From Takifugu bimaculatus (taxonomy: Eukaryota > Chordata > Actinopteri > Tetraodontiformes > Tetraodontidae): 64,000 bases of DNA. A model generated the notes under the pieces. The model did no database searches, was not told where the DNA came from, and saw nothing but the letters and a program-made list of their open reading frames with translations. Positions 24,369 to 38,236 of this stretch are shown here, piece by piece. The position numbers were made by a program, and so were the translations under genes. The first letter of the stretch is position 1. Every line of letters starts with the position of its first letter. The stretch covers positions 4,772,267 through 4,836,266 of the forward strand of contig CP034975.1 in NCBI GenBank assembly GCA_004026145.2. Direction: 5' to 3'.

Positions 24369-24845
24369 TCCATCCATCCATCCTCTACCACTTATCCGGG
24401 GTTGGGTCGTGGGGGCAGCAGCCTAAGCAGAGAGGCCCAGACTTCCCTCTCCCCAGCTACTTCTTCTAGCTCATCCAGGGGGGATCCCCAGGCGTTCCCA
24501 GACCAGTCGAGAGACATAGTCTCTCCAACGTGTCCTGGGTCTTCCCGGGGGTCTCCTACCAGAGGGACATGCCCAGAACACCTCACCAGGGAGGCGTCCA
24601 GGGGGCATCCTAACTAGATGCCCAAGCCACCTCATCTGGCTCCTCTCAACGCGGAGGAGCAGCGGCTCTACTCCGAGCTCCTCCCAGATGGCAGAGCTTC
24701 TCACCCTCTCTAAGGGAGAGCCCAGCCACCCTACGGAGGAAGCTCATTTCGGCCGCTTGTACCCGTGATCTTGTTCTTTCAGTCATCACCCAAAGCTCAT
24801 GACCATAGGTGAGGGTAGGAACGAAGATCGACCGGTAAATCGAGA
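24369..24845 (-). mobile_element. 5'-truncated non-LTR retrotransposon (LINE), spacer copy 2
   Basis: Same 477-bp fragment with the same two end points as the copy at 21340-21816, differing by scattered substitutions such as ACCACTTATCC for ACCGCTTATCC. Equal end points show that it was copied with the array and is not a separate insertion. Confidence 0.85.
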
Positions 24846-25661
24846 GTCGACCATGGGACGGATGGAATTTGGGATTTATGTGATTAACAATAAATAAATG
24901 CATGACGAAACACAAGGAAAGCAAAATCAAACTGGGAGGAAGAGAGGAAGCGTCGTCAACTGACGCAGACATTGATGACCTGGGACGTCTAACAATCTGA
25001 CAGAGAACTGAGTGACAGGGGGAGGCAGAACAAGGCACACGGAGAGCAATTAGGAGGATCATGAGAGGCGGCACACGGAGCCCAGATAGGGTAAGAGCAT
25101 GGACACAGACAGGGAGGGGAAAACATAGGAAACGGTATAAACTAAAATCAGTGTAAACAGGCAAAAAAGAAAGAGGGCTGATGTTTGAAATGTGCTGCTC
25201 TGGAGCGTTGTTATCGCCCTGCATCGTTAAACACAGTGTGGAGCCCCACGAGTGCCACAGCTAATTTCAGCACCATGGTCAGCACCCTGGCAGTGAGGAA
25301 TACAGAGAACAAGAACTTTGCACAGTAATGAGATAAAGACCTGCCCGATATCCAGTTTGTACCGGTGTGATTCACCACTGGATCGGCTTTGGTGCTGAGA
25401 CACAGAATAAAGGCGAAAGCTGTATCACAGGAAAAAAAGTTGTTGAGGACCTTGATCATTGTTGACACAGGTTGCAGTAGTTGTGAAGATGCTCCCAGGA
25501 GATGATGTGATGGACTCTGAGAGACACAAAAATACTCATGTGTCACAACCGCCGGGTCACACTGGGCCTGGAACCTGTGCGATGTTGTGATGTCAGTGGT
25601 AAAGACAAGGTTCTGTCTGCACACGAAGTCAATTTGTCACATGGCTCACACATATACACGG

Positions 25662-25710
<49 letters not shown>

Positions 25711-26486
25711 CGACTTTGCACACAACTTAACTATAAAGAAACTCCATAGTGTCTGTTAAAAGACTCAGAACCATGTTGCACAAACAAGCTTCTTCTTTTT
25801 TTTTAAATTAACAAACACAGTAGGAAACAGGCTAAGGGACCGGAATAAGAGTGATTGATGGTTTATTGCAAGGTTGGGAGGGGTGAATGTCAGCCAGGTA
25901 AGAGATGAGTTTTGACTGAGTGTCCAAGGTGAATCCAGTGCTGGTGGAAAGAGGCAGAAGTCCAGAAGACCCCAGAGGAACTGGGAAGGAGGAGAAACAA
26001 GGCTGAGATCAAGGAGCAAATATTAACCGGAGCTTCGTGCAAGAGTTAATGAGGGTTTGTCAAGTTTTAGATACTGTAAATGAATATGGATAGAAATGCA
26101 GATATTTGCAGACATTGGGCCAGATTCACGAAATGTTCTTACAAACAAATTTGTTCTTAAGTCCCACTTACGAACATTTTACGAAGATTGTGGCATTCAC
26201 CAATTTCTTCTTATCCTGGATTTATTCGTAGGTAAGAACAAATCCTAAGAACACTCAGGAGTACTCTTACGCACATTTCAGTGCCGACATGTTGGCATGG
26301 TTGGGTTTTCTTCTCTTGTGCAGTTCAATAAAATTCAATATTACAATGATAATTCTGTCATATTTATTTATTTCCTATTTTTGGTGATTTACGGAGAATT
26401 TTAAAATTACGTAAATGTGCCAATGACTTAACATTAATCAACCAAATTGGAAACCATGCCAAAACTGTCTTGATTTATTTTATTAG

Positions 26487-26742
26487 GGGATCGAGGATAT
26501 GCCCTGGCTCCCTGGTTGTTGACACCACTGACCAACCCTCAGACTCCACAGGAGTTTTATTCAATCAGATGCATGCGCGCAGTCGCTCCACCATTGAACG
26601 CACCATCGGCATGTTAAAGGGGCGCTGGATGTGCTTGGACACAGAGCCACAACCCCGTGAGGATGTGCGTCCTGACGCAATGATGGGGCCAGACTGCAGG
26701 CACGCGGTTCACGTTCGAGCGCGATTAATTGCCCGTTTGTGA
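26487..26742 (+). pseudogene. Harbinger transposase C-terminal exon, frameshifted (unit 3)
   Basis: Same remnant and same frameshift as in unit 2, with an A-to-C change giving DQPSDS for DQHSDS in the shifted frame. The region after the break (NQMHARSRSTIERTIG) is intact. Confidence 0.8.
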
Positions 26743-26795
26743 ATAAAATGCATTATTGTCACAATCCGAGCACAGCTTTTACACGTTTATTTTTT

Positions 26796-26966
26796 TTACA
26801 TTCTTCTTTTTTTTACATTCTCGTTGATTTCTTTAAGCGTGTTGGCTATAGTCATCAGGGTTGAGGCAATTTTATCAAGCGTGTTAGCCATCCTTTCTTG
26901 ATTGTTCAACACGGCGTCAGAAATCAGGCGTGGAGAGGCAAGCTTTGGGCATTTCGCTTTGGGCAT
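26796..26966 (-). pseudogene. Harbinger Myb/SANT-like protein, C-terminal remnant (unit 3)
   Basis: Same small frame; the tail after NVKK reads RRM before the stop. It converges with the transposase remnant at 26487-26742. Confidence 0.45.
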
Positions 26967-29904
26967 TTTGCTTGCTTTTTGCTCTGTCTACAGGGTCCTG
27001 CTGCAGTTCCTTTTATGGGCATTAGTGGGCGGTGACTTATGCTAATCATATGTTAATTAGACTCACCTGGCACGCGCTTTCAACTTACGAACAGATGGCA
27101 TTCATCAATCTAAGAACACAGCTGCGAACAATTCTGGGGCTTACGAACGCGTTGATGAATCCGACGTAGGGTTTCCTTAAGGAAATTTCTTAAGAACAAC
27201 TTCAGAAAGAATCTAAGAAGATTCTTAAGAACATATTGGTGAATCTGGCCCATTGATCTTTGTCAAATAATAAAAATAATTGGTGTTCAGGTCGGGTCTG
27301 CCTGCACACAGTTGCAGGGCCAAAGCTTTGGAGACAAGCTAAGGCCAAAACAGAGACATGGATCGTCGCGCTGCCTAGCTGGGTTATGAATGAGATCTGT
27401 GAAACATTAATTCAAACAAAATAACAGCTCAGGTCTAGAACAAAACGTCATGTTCATTAACGTGGAGTGAATCATTCATCCATCTTGTTCACCCATGTTG
27501 GTCCATCAACGTTGCTGGACGTTTTTGAGGCAGCATGAGGACGGGTTCATGCTAGTTCATGCTAGTCAAAATAATGGGGATTAATAAAGATTTTGTAGTT
27601 TTATTGATCATTATTCATGTAGATTATTTAAAGACATGAGAGAAGGTCTTGGACATCTTAAAATAACCAGGTGTGTATCCAGCCGATAGTGCTACATTAA
27701 GATGCATGTTCTTCATCTCAAGGGTGACTCTGAGCTTGGCATGGAATTCCAGAAACAGAGTGGTGCCTGTCTGTGGATGCATCCTCCATGATAACAACGA
27801 TGCAATCTAAATGCAGGCTGTAGTTTTACTTATGCAAACATTTCCAGGAGGCACAACTTCTGTGGAGAACGCGTCTCATTATTTGAACTCAATTCAGTCA
27901 GCCAAAGGACCCCTGATTCTTTTGGATTCTATCATGAGAAATTATATCTACACAATCAGCCACCCCGCAGCTAACTGCTAAAGTAACTTATTATAATGAG
28001 CTAGCTTTCTATTACATTAGCTCAAGTGCTTATTTGTAATTTTCTGAGGGCAAATTCACACCATATTTAATGGGACTTACATCAGTCAAAATATATTGTT
28101 CATTGCTTTGATAAAGTTGACGTTAAGTTGATGTAATAATAGAGCCAGAAACTGTCACAAAATGGAGGGAAGGAAAGATAGCCAGGAGACCATGATCAGA
28201 TGGTCTAGGAGATGACAAACAATCCCATCTGAAACATGGGGAGTTGGCCAGTACAGAAGGAGTTGCTCCTCAGAGGACTGTAGCTCTTTACTGTAGGAAA
28301 CTGGGATTTCTGAGAGCTCTGGAAATGCAAAAAACAGCGCTGGAAGACTGCAGAAAGTAAAGAAAAGGACAAATAAAAACCTAGGGCAGGTTTTAGCTCT
28401 CGTGGACAAATGACGAGACCTTGATAGCCTCTATTAAGCCCCTTTGGGATATTTCAAGGCACCAATTTGGAGTTCTTGGATCAATTTGGGATTGAGGAAG
28501 TGGTCGTCTGAATCATGTACACAACATGAAGGCAGATATCTGTAAGTTCACTGTAACCAAGTGTCCCACCTGTCCATTAATTAATGCTGAGAGGGGAAAC
28601 AGGGCTTGACACCAAATTTGTCTGGAATCCAACTGGCTATCCCCTAACCTCCCCCTAAAAGACAATCTAAATCTAAATAACACACATTGCAAATATGGAC
28701 ACCATCAGTAGTCCTTTCACACCCACTATAGCTAAAAAATAGCCTTGATACTTTCCTTCCATTTTCTCTTCAGACGTGCGCCTCCGTGTGCCTAATGGGA
28801 GGACGGGGCAACAGAGCATCAACGACAACAGAGATGAAATTGATTAAGTCAAACACAGCATGAAAAGGAGGAGCTGAATTGGTGGTAGTCAGGCTGCAGG
28901 CGACGAAGAATAGAAGAAAGAAAGAATAAGAAGTTCAATCCCGCTCAAATGCTCCACTCTATATGAGCTCCACCAATTGAATATATAGAAGGGAGGCGCT
29001 GAACCGTGAGCCAATGTGTGCTGGCGTTTCCATCAATCAATCAGCGCCCTGCCAGAAGTAGCATAATTCTCTATTAGCATCTCAAGAGCTGTTTCGCACT
29101 TTGATAAAATGTCTGTTGCCAAGGTGCCAAACTAAAAAATAAAAAAATAAAAAAATCACAAATGACTGTGAGGTAAATAGTTTCATGCAGAAAACAATAA
29201 AATAGCATTAAAGTTAACAGGCAGGCAGAGGAAAAACACTTAATCGGAGCTTTTAGTTACGTCTAAGCAAAGTTTGGTTCATTTCAAACATAATTTGAGG
29301 TTTAGAACACTGTGACAACCTTTTTGTATTATTATTTATCATCTGGCAGTGCTGGCGTTTGTCATCTCCATCTGACATGAAAATGCTAATGTTGGCTAAA
29401 ATACATGACAGTTCTAGCATGATGCAAATTGAACCTTCACACATTGTTAGTAGAAATTGATAATTTTGCACTGGAGGTAGAACCACTGAGAACACTGTTG
29501 TGAGTCTCTCATCTGATCAGTAGAATCAAAATCCGCTCATTTCACGCGTTCATGTCGAAGCCTTCAGTGTGAATGAGGTTCTGAAACACCCAATACTTTT
29601 CTCACCAGTGTCACAAGTAGTGGTGCAGAGTCTCTGCAGGTTCGTGCCGGCCCTCTAACCAGTACTGCAGCTTGTGATAGACGTGTTTCTCTCTCCAAGG
29701 CTGAGATGGAGATAATGGTGGCTGACAGGAGGCTTGTGCTAACTAGCTGTGTGTAATCCTTATTCTCTTTGTCTTACCATGTGTAGACAATCACACTTAA
29801 TGTGCTGACTCAGGGCTTTAGTTTTATGCTGATCACAGGGGTCATGCAGGTCCTCTCCTCTTGTCAGATAATTACTTATTTAGATGTTGCTGTAGACATC
29901 CCTC

Positions 29905-29934
29905 TGTGTGTGTGTGTGTGTGTGTGTGTGCGTG
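29905..29934. repeat. (TG)n microsatellite
   Basis: Short TG tract followed by CGTGCCTGCC. Confidence 0.95.
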
Positions 29935-32900
29935 CCTGCCATTCTACAGGCTCTAACCTCCACACCGGGTCATGGTTCTATTACTGCGGATTGATAAATG
30001 TGTGCCAACATAAAAAATAAAGACAGTTTGTCCCCTGGAGATGTTTTGACTTCCAGCTCAATGAAAAATGTCATCCTGTGGTAATAGTTTCCCACTGGTT
30101 TCAGGACACATTTGTGGTGAGAAATAAACACAGAAGGCCCTGTTTCCATGCGCCCAGGCACAGTCAGAGGTCTGTGAACAGAGGGCGAGTGCCTGCTATC
30201 CAGTCCTGAAAGATGTCAACATGTGGGTGCAGGTGTATCACAACGTCTTCAATTCTGGATCCTATTTCCAAATATTTAATCCACCAAGGAATTGAGAGCG
30301 CATTCCTTGGTTTCCTGGACTGGGCCCACATTACCATAATTGTCCTCTCCTGGCAGAAATACTGTCTGTCTGTTGGCTTTGTTAAAACCACCACACTTAA
30401 CTCACAGGATAATAAAACCTTTATGAACACGTTAAATAACCAGATGATCTGCTCGTGCTTAAAGAGCTTTTCTATCTCCTATGTGACGTTCATGCCATTC
30501 AGGAAACCAGCCTTTTTTGGCACCGAGCAAGTAGTGATATTTACAATAGATTAGCTGTATCTACCCAAGACATTCGATTTCTTTCTGATCCCAGGCTGCA
30601 GTTGTTCATCATCACTTAACAAGGTTGACAAACCTCATTGGAAAAACAGAACCGCTCTGTATTTTGAAACAAAATCCCCTATTGAGATCAAATGGGACGC
30701 CCTTTGTTCCGTATTATCATGAGAATCAAAGATAGTCTGTAAAATGTAATCAGAATGAATGAATTATCTCACATTTTACAGCGGGATTTATTCCCAGTGC
30801 TCTTTGTCAAATGGGCAAAGGGACCTATAAGGCTGGAAAGAGTGCACGAGTTTGTCTAGAAAGTTGTGCACTGCAGTTCTCTTGTGTTTGATGTGAAATT
30901 GCTCTAGAGGCGGACTTCTTGTTTTTCCTTTTCTAATTGCAATACTACAGAAATGTAAGCAGGACGGAGGTACTTTAAAGATTTTTTATTAAAATATTCA
31001 TTTTATTCTGGTAATTTGTTATTTTGCACTAAAAACTAAATTGTTAAATAATTTGTTTTCCATTTATATTCGTACTACTCAACAACATGCATCTAATTAA
31101 AATGAGGCTTGAGTCAAATGTTTAGGTAATCACTTGAACGGACAAAGGAGAAAACCCAGCAAGGTCGCCGGCCCGTGCCAACAAAATGTCCCTCTTATGT
31201 ATTTATCAGGAAGATTGGCAACTGTAAATTCCTCTGGAATCCTTGGGTTTACATCCCACCCCTGTATTTTCTCGGGGCTGTTTAGTGCCTCCATCCCTCC
31301 TGCAGCCCCAGTATCTGTAACTAAAGAAATCACTGTCTGCAGCCCTGTAAATATGCTTCCACTCCTATAATATTTTTAATTATAATACATCATAAATCTT
31401 AAAGCGCAAGGATGCACGGATGCTTGCCTAAGCAGAGATCCTTCTGGCTTCGAGTTGTTAAAATAGCAGCATGACACAGCTGGAACGGAGGAACCACTGC
31501 AGGAGAAGATTATTACATATTTGATTAATGTGTGATCACGCTGTCCGACCCTCACCTGTGGCGCAGCGTCTTCTGAGGCGCTGCCTGAGCCACCTCTCCT
31601 ACATTTTCACCTTGTCGTGTTTTAGACAGTTTAAGAGTGCGCTTTGTAATAAATCAAACCAGAAGTAGCTAAAGTTATAGTGAACATTAGAACGGAGCTG
31701 GAGTGAGGCTGATATCCATCAGATTTACTCCTCCAGATGCCTGGGTTTCCATGAAACTGAAATCTGCACTTCTTGCTGAAGGTAGAAGTTCATCTGCAAC
31801 ATACATCAGTGCTGACACTGATGATTAGGCCATAGCTTTGTTGCCCCACTGCCACCCCAGTTAATCACATCAGGGCGTGTTTGTTATGTGTCACTTTAAC
31901 AGTTGACAGGCCTACGACCACATGCCGCGGCTCAGCGTGTGCGAGTGTGTGTGAGTGTGTGTTCTGATGGGATCTTGGCGCATTGTCCGATGAGGACCCC
32001 AGCGAAAGGCTGCAGTAAATCAAGGGTGGCTTCCTGTGGCCGTCACCACATCGTTTACCCTCCTTGCAGCTTCCTGCCCTGTGGCAGAGATGTGAACTGC
32101 CTATTTTCTTTGTTCTATTGTTTTGGGCCTTTGATAAAGTATAAATGCAGGCACTACTTGTCCAGTCTTCCACCTTCTCCCACCTTTGTTCACCTTTCTT
32201 TTCCTTTATCACCAACTCTTTATGTTGCATGATGTTAGCAATTATTGCAAGAATTTAGTTCAATTTAGTTTAATTTCTACATTATTTAGTGAGAGTTAGC
32301 GCAGAAGTAAATGCTATGTGGAGATGTGTGACGACAGGAACACGAGCTACCACTGAACCTGGATAAAGAGTCAGCCTGAGCCGCCTGCTCTCGTTCCCCG
32401 GGCATTAAATACTAAAGCTCTTTTATGCTCCTTGGTGTCTTCCCCAGGTGTAGAATCTATTCTTTGGTCTGTGTCTGCATTTTAAATTTTCTTCAGTATA
32501 AATCTCTCATCAGTATCAGACTTGAACAAGTAAAGTCCAAAGATGAGGCCTGATTTCATATCCTATTTTATTGCTTTCATGGATTTACTTTATAATTGCA
32601 TGAAGAATACCAAGGGTCTCTACAGTTTGTTAAATTAAACACCTTCCATGTGTGTCTTTGACCTTGTTTGTCCTTGTCTGTCCAGTCTGAAATATTCATA
32701 TAAGAAAACTCAATATGAGCACCTGCGGTATAACATATAACACAGCTTCTCACCTGCAGGCTGGATTTTTGTCCTCTCCTAAAGAACATTATCACCAGTG
32801 TCTCCTGGTCTTCTCCATCTGGTCCTTCCAGCCATATTTCACCAAATGTCAGGTGACTGTGGCACACATGGCGTTTGTGCCGCAGCATTTACATGCTGTT

Positions 32901-35900
32901 AGTTTCTTGGGAAATCTTACATTGTGCTGCCAAATGGCAGCTAAAGCTGGGCGCCAGCAAAGCAAAGATTAAATATCGGGTGTACATCTGTGAACAAATT
33001 TCCCAATATGTGGGTTCATTGGCGAGGAAATGCTTATGATTTGTTACTCCAGCTTCTATAGTTTTGCACTGAGATAATATTTAGGTATTTACAATTGCAG
33101 GCCTGGCGTTCCACAGCAGTTGGAAGTTGGCAGAGCACCTTGAAATGTCCAGCTCAACAGCTGTACACCTGTGTGAACAAGTGTCTGCTGGAAACTGGAG
33201 ATTTTCTGAGTAACATATTCGTCTATTGTGACTCGTCCATCACCAGGTTTTTCAATGTACACTGGAGCTAGTAAAGTTTTACCTTTTCAGTTGGAAAATA
33301 AACAGCCGATATAGGTAATACTTAACTATCTCTAAACTGATAATAAATACAGTCCAAACTGCAGTATTTGTTCGTTTATTTTGCTTTCGTCATTTAAAGT
33401 GCGATTGTCCTTCACAGCGAGTTCTCAACCTTGTCAGTGGGCGTTCATGCAAGCGCACGTGATTGATGCCTGTGGTTACAGTAGGTGTGAGCGGGCCGTT
33501 GTCAACAAAGGTCGTTATTAAACCTCAAAAAATGGAAACATTTATGTTTGGAGAAAAAAAAAACCCATAGAAGGTGGAGAAAGATCATCAAAACAGAGGG
33601 AACATATCTGATTTAAGAGCTCTAATACAAGATCAAAGACACATCTTCCACAATTAGTAAAACAAGTCCCTGTCATTATATTTGTATGGACTTATATTAT
33701 ATTATCGACTTATATCTTATCTTGTCGGAACTGGGACCACATAAAGTTAAAGAAAGCTTGCTGATGGTTGTAACTCAGTCACATGCCACCGTCCCTGCTC
33801 AACATCTCATACGTTCCAAATGTCACAATGACTCATGGGAATGTGCAGAGGTGGTGTGCAACTGTGGTAAAATATGACATTATTACAAGAAATTATTAAT
33901 TTAATGAGGCTAAGCCAAAGTTCAACCATCTATCCATGCACACATCACGAACCTCCCCATTTCCAGCTCTTTGATTTCGGGTCCCCTCCTGCTCCAATCA
34001 CTCACACGCCCTCTTCTTCTTTCTCGTCACTTTAAAGTGCTCTCTCTTCCCCCTCATCGCACTGTCAACTCACCTCCTCCCCTCGTGCACCTCATCAGGG
34101 GTGGCCTGGCCTTCTCCAATCACACTGTCCAGGAGTCCTGCATCATAATGTCATGAATTAGGCCCAAGGGGATTTTTCTTTTTTTCCTTTTGGTAGCTCT
34201 GGATCACACACCCACAATCTTTGCTCCCTCCTTTCAAGCACCAAATATTTTATGCTCAAATAAATCATTTATTCCTCTACGTCACTCTCACTGTGTCATT
34301 TATTAGTGCCTCCCGATTTAATCTACAATGAGCATCAAATCAGCACTTTGATTTTTGTAATGTTAAAATGTTAGTGGGCCGTTTAACTTGTTACGTATTT
34401 GAGCTGTGCGGTTCTCATTGAGCCCCAAGACTAAAGTCAAATTCTTCTCGACGGGTATTCCTCGCAGCTCAGGCTGAATTTAGCCGAATCACCAGGAGTG
34501 CCTGGCCTGGTCTCAGATACCCAGATTACATGACTGCCTCACATCCATTAAATGGCTGAAAGGCATTTGTCACATAAGGCCGATATTATGGCACGGTGCG
34601 TGACTGAAGTGCATACTAAAGAGGTGAGGAGTAGGGTGGATGTGTTCCAAGTGGCTCGTCCTGTCCTGTAGTCTTTCCCTGTATTTGCATTTCCATTCTT
34701 TGCCAAGCAGCTCACAGAGCTGAGGCCAAGGTCAGGCATTGTCTTGCTCATACATATAAGACTTCCAGGTCCCTCACCCTCACACCTGACTGCTCCCACC
34801 ATCTCTGAACACCGTGACCGTGGCTGATCAACAAGCCTCAGCTGGGACCCAAAAACCTTATCAGAGAAAGAGAAAATCAAACCCAGTGACCATGCAGAGG
34901 ACAATGGAAGACATAAATTTCAGGCTAATTTACCACAGCCTGCTTCTGGCACAACCTCTATCCATAACAGCAAATTACTGAGATGATGTCTGCAAAACAT
35001 GATGAGCTTGCCCACATAAATGGCAACAAATAAAGACCATTTACCGAGCTGGAAACAGAAAACAGGAAGCTTCACAAATGAAGCCATCAACGGACAGCGC
35101 GTCTCGATCAGGCTCCATCACATGTCTACAAGTATCGGACCAAATATGGACGCTATTTTCACTCTTCCCTCCGTTATTGGCAAACAATGCGAACGCAGGC
35201 TGAAGTCCTGCAAAGTTTCTAATGATGTTGGAAAAACCTCAAAATGACCTTTCCACAAAGCTTCTCAAGGAACATATTGTCAGGTAAGCTTTCCGTGGGA
35301 TATAAATGGCACATTTAGAGTGAATTAACGTCATGAGCTGTTTTTAATGTCACATTTGCTTCACTGTGACCTTGCATGAAACATTTCCCTCTCATTTCCC
35401 TTTCATGATAGACTGCTGCATTTTGGTTTATGAGGATTTCATGCTCATCTCCCCACTCATACGTTATATCAGGTGGCAATTTGACAACGCGACCATTCCG
35501 CTCCCCATCTCTCAGACAGCTTTCGGTGAACACTTGCCAACATCTTTCTCCTTCATAAAATTACACTTGTTTGACTTTCCTTTCCCCAGACGTGCGGCTG
35601 TAGCTTTGACCACTGTTTGTAGATGGAGTTTGTGACGCAGTGGAAAGGAGGAACGTGTCAACATATGAATATGCTTCAGCGCTATTTGCATAAATTACAG
35701 CAGCATTTGTGCCGGCATATGCCACCTATTTTAAAATTAAATGAGCAAGTGATCCAGATGACTTACAAAGTAAAATGGTAACAGGGATTGTCAAAGGCTG
35801 GTGTGTGTTTCTGAATGCAGCGCGCCTCTCACGAGCTTCTGATGCCATCTGGAACTGTTTGGGGAAATGCTGCAAAGCACATATTGGAAGCAGCAAAGTG

Positions 35901-37336
35901 AAAATGAAAATTCAGCGCGGTTTGTCCCGATCCCTCCGACTTGGGTTGTACGCAGCTCATTTACGAGTGCCAACACGGTGAATACGCTGCCGTCTTTCTG
36001 ACAACGTGTGGATAAGATTTCATTGGCTGCTGCGTTTAATCAAAATTCAAGTATCGCCTGTAATCACCTACGGATAAAATGTGATAATCAGGGTAGCAGA
36101 ATCCACAAGCAGACTAAGAGTAAATCGCATCTATTCTCAAACACCTGCGCTATTATTTTAAGATGGGGTTTTTTTTTGTTGTTGAAATGGTTGTATAATT
36201 TATTCATTTGTTACGAAGCACCCGACTGGGAGAGGGAGTCTTCGAATATCACATCACAAAAATAAAACTGTCCGACAAAACATGTCGTGACAAAACATAG
36301 CCATTTGAACAAAGGCAGATAAGATGATTTGCTGCGATTAAATTAATGAAATTGCCCGTATCACAGGGGCGTTGGTGTTTGCCTCTGTTTATCCTTTGGA
36401 AAATCAGGCCTCCTCTTTGTGTGCTACTTTTCTTTGTAGGGATACAATTGAAGTTACACTTGCTGATATGCAAAGCATGTGCTACTCCCACTCTTCACGA
36501 ACATCTAATTACACCGCATGAAATTCAAATCATCCGCGAGACCTTTTCAAACGCGTTTTGCATGTGTAATAATTTCCCCCCACATTTCTTGAACGTGACT
36601 CTAAAATTAAGCAACGTTGTCCGTCGCCTTGGTTCAAATATCCTGTGCTTTTGATTAATTGATGCTAGATTTGCAAGCTTGAATTGCTTTCAGTGTTTTG
36701 TTAGCCATAAACAGCGTGGGTCTTGGTTGCACAGGGCTTTTTGTTTTCTAAAGGACTTTTCCACTACATGCTGTGTGTGCTTGGTGCCCCGTTTGAAATT
36801 TGTAGGGCTGTATTTTTTCCTGCATTATTCAGTTCTATAATTGGGCTAAAGGCACTGGAGTGGTGGGGATGATCACCATAGGGGAAATAATGTATGGTGG
36901 TTACAAGTGGAACACACTATAGGCGTGTATTCACAACACTGACTACACGAGCACAGATGCACCAGTTTGTCTTGGAATTTTTTTATTTATTTTTTTACAA
37001 TCGTGATTTTGTGAGAAGATATTTAACATGGTATTAACGACATTTACACACCACTTTAGTGGGAAGAAAATTTTTTTTCTATTTGCAAAGTCTACTGCAG
37101 GGTAATCGGTGGGCGTGCATTACTTGAAAGAATGTGAAGTCTGTTTGACCTTTCAGCAATCATATATGGTGCCGCAATCTTAAAAATGTCACAAGATTGT
37201 CTCCATTTTAAATGTCTGCCTGCCTGAGCAATGCTGCTAAATGCAGCTTTCTGTCCTTAAGAGCATGATGTTGCATTGTTTTACATTAAATGTTGAAATG
37301 TCAACTTGTCTTGGCTTTCTACTCAAGTTTCTATAG

Positions 37337-37339
<3 letters not shown>

Positions 37340-37388
<49 letters not shown>
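37340..37388. repeat. (GT)n microsatellite
   Basis: Uninterrupted GT dinucleotides. Confidence 0.97.
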
Positions 37389-37389
<1 letters not shown>

Positions 37390-38121
37390 TTGAGGCTTAT
37401 ATTATAGCGAATGACAAGTCTGACCTGTTAAAGAGCTCACCCAGTTATGATATCACCCACATCCACAGCCTAAACTATTTATATTTGAATTTACAGACTG
37501 ACAAAATGTGTTAGTGAGGAGGATAAGGTGTCCGAGCATGGCTGCACATTGATTCAAACGACAGACTCTCAAACTGGAGCATTTCATCTATCTGATCCGG
37601 ACCAAGAGTGTTCCAAAACCACCTCAGCAGCTGAAATGACAATTTTGCACTGCTTTAATCCTAAAAATGGAGCAGAAGATGTTCAGGAGGGATCACAGTG
37701 CACATGAAAGTGTCCTGAGAAGTTCATCTACAACCTTTTTGGCCCACCTTATTTTGGATTCTGTAAACGAATATTTATAGACGTCAGATGGAACGAGGAT
37801 TTATCTCAAGGCTAATTGGCCAGGGGTAGTTTTGTTCTTTAACAGTTGCAAATATCAAACACATCAAAGTGCAGCTTCTTTAAACACGCAGCTTGACAAA
37901 GTAACACCTTTAATAACATGGAACACCTTTAATAACATACATGGAACTTGGGAACATACAAACGCTGCCTCATGTTTTAAGTGTTTTCAAGCAGTTTATG
38001 ATCGAGGCAGTGAAATAAAAGCCAAATTGAGCCAATGCACCAATGAGGAATCTTCCCCACTACAGGACATCACATTTGATGTCCGACCACAGTTTGTGGC
38101 TTGATAGATCATTGGAATCAG

Positions 38122-38236
38122 TGTTAGCCATTCATCTTCTACCACATTTCCCTTAACAGGGTCACAGGGGGGCTGGAAAAGATCCCAGTACTCCTTGGGG
38201 GAGAGGGCAAGATACATCCTGGACAAGACACCAGGT
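38122..38236 (-). mobile_element. Decayed L2-type LINE 3' end
   Basis: Plus-strand ATTCATCTTCTACCACATTT, then AGGGTCACAGGGGGGCTGGA, then AGATCCCAGTACTCCTTGGG and TACATCCTGGACAAGAC match the common fish L2-like 3' tail in reverse (TTCTACCGCTTATCC, GGGTCGCGGGGGCTGGAGCC, TACACCCTGGACAGG). Several changes show that it is old. Confidence 0.7.

Larger units (their letters stand above)
26117..27251 (+). mobile_element. PIF/Harbinger-type DNA transposon (unit 3)
   Basis: 1135 bp with intact GGGCCAGATTCAC and GTGAATCTGGCCC ends and ATT flanks at 26114-26116 and 27252-27254. Same direction as the unit 2 copy, with a short deletion before the transposase remnant. Confidence 0.85.
18766..27352. repeat. 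Triplicated 2.5-kb unit array with two LINE spacers
   Basis: Three near-identical direct copies: unit 1 18766-21339, unit 2 21817-24368, unit 3 24846-27352. Each begins GTCGACCATGGG and ends with CCAAAACA (CTAAAACA in unit 2). Between units sits the same 477-bp LINE fragment, absent to the left of unit 1 and to the right of unit 3. Each unit holds, in order, a region of unknown origin, a (CA)n tract, a short T-rich tract, a Harbinger element flanked by ATT, and a 98-101-bp tail. Differences are scattered single-base changes, (CA)n length and small indels, so the amplification looks recent. Units 2 and 3 share several bases against unit 1, for example ATTGATGACC against ACTGATGACC near the left end. 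Confidence 0.93.
24846..27352 (+). repeat. Array unit 3
   Basis: Third copy, 2507 bp, ending at CCAAAACA and continuing directly into GAGACATGGATCG without the LINE fragment. Its Harbinger element has the same orientation as in unit 2 but lacks a short T-rich stretch just before the transposase remnant. The (CA)n tract is at 25664-25706. Confidence 0.9.
27353..38121. other. No gene assigned
   Basis: Gene-poor DNA between the array and the L2 tail. Two dinucleotide tracts are present. No exon, RNA gene or transposon frame can be supported. Stretches of balanced composition such as 31.13-31.35 kb could be conserved non-coding elements, but this needs alignment. Confidence 0.55.

Noticed and set aside
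35684..35691. POU octamer ATTTGCAT in a possible enhancer
   Set aside because: An 8-bp match is expected about twice by chance in 64 kb on both strands; nothing else supports it.
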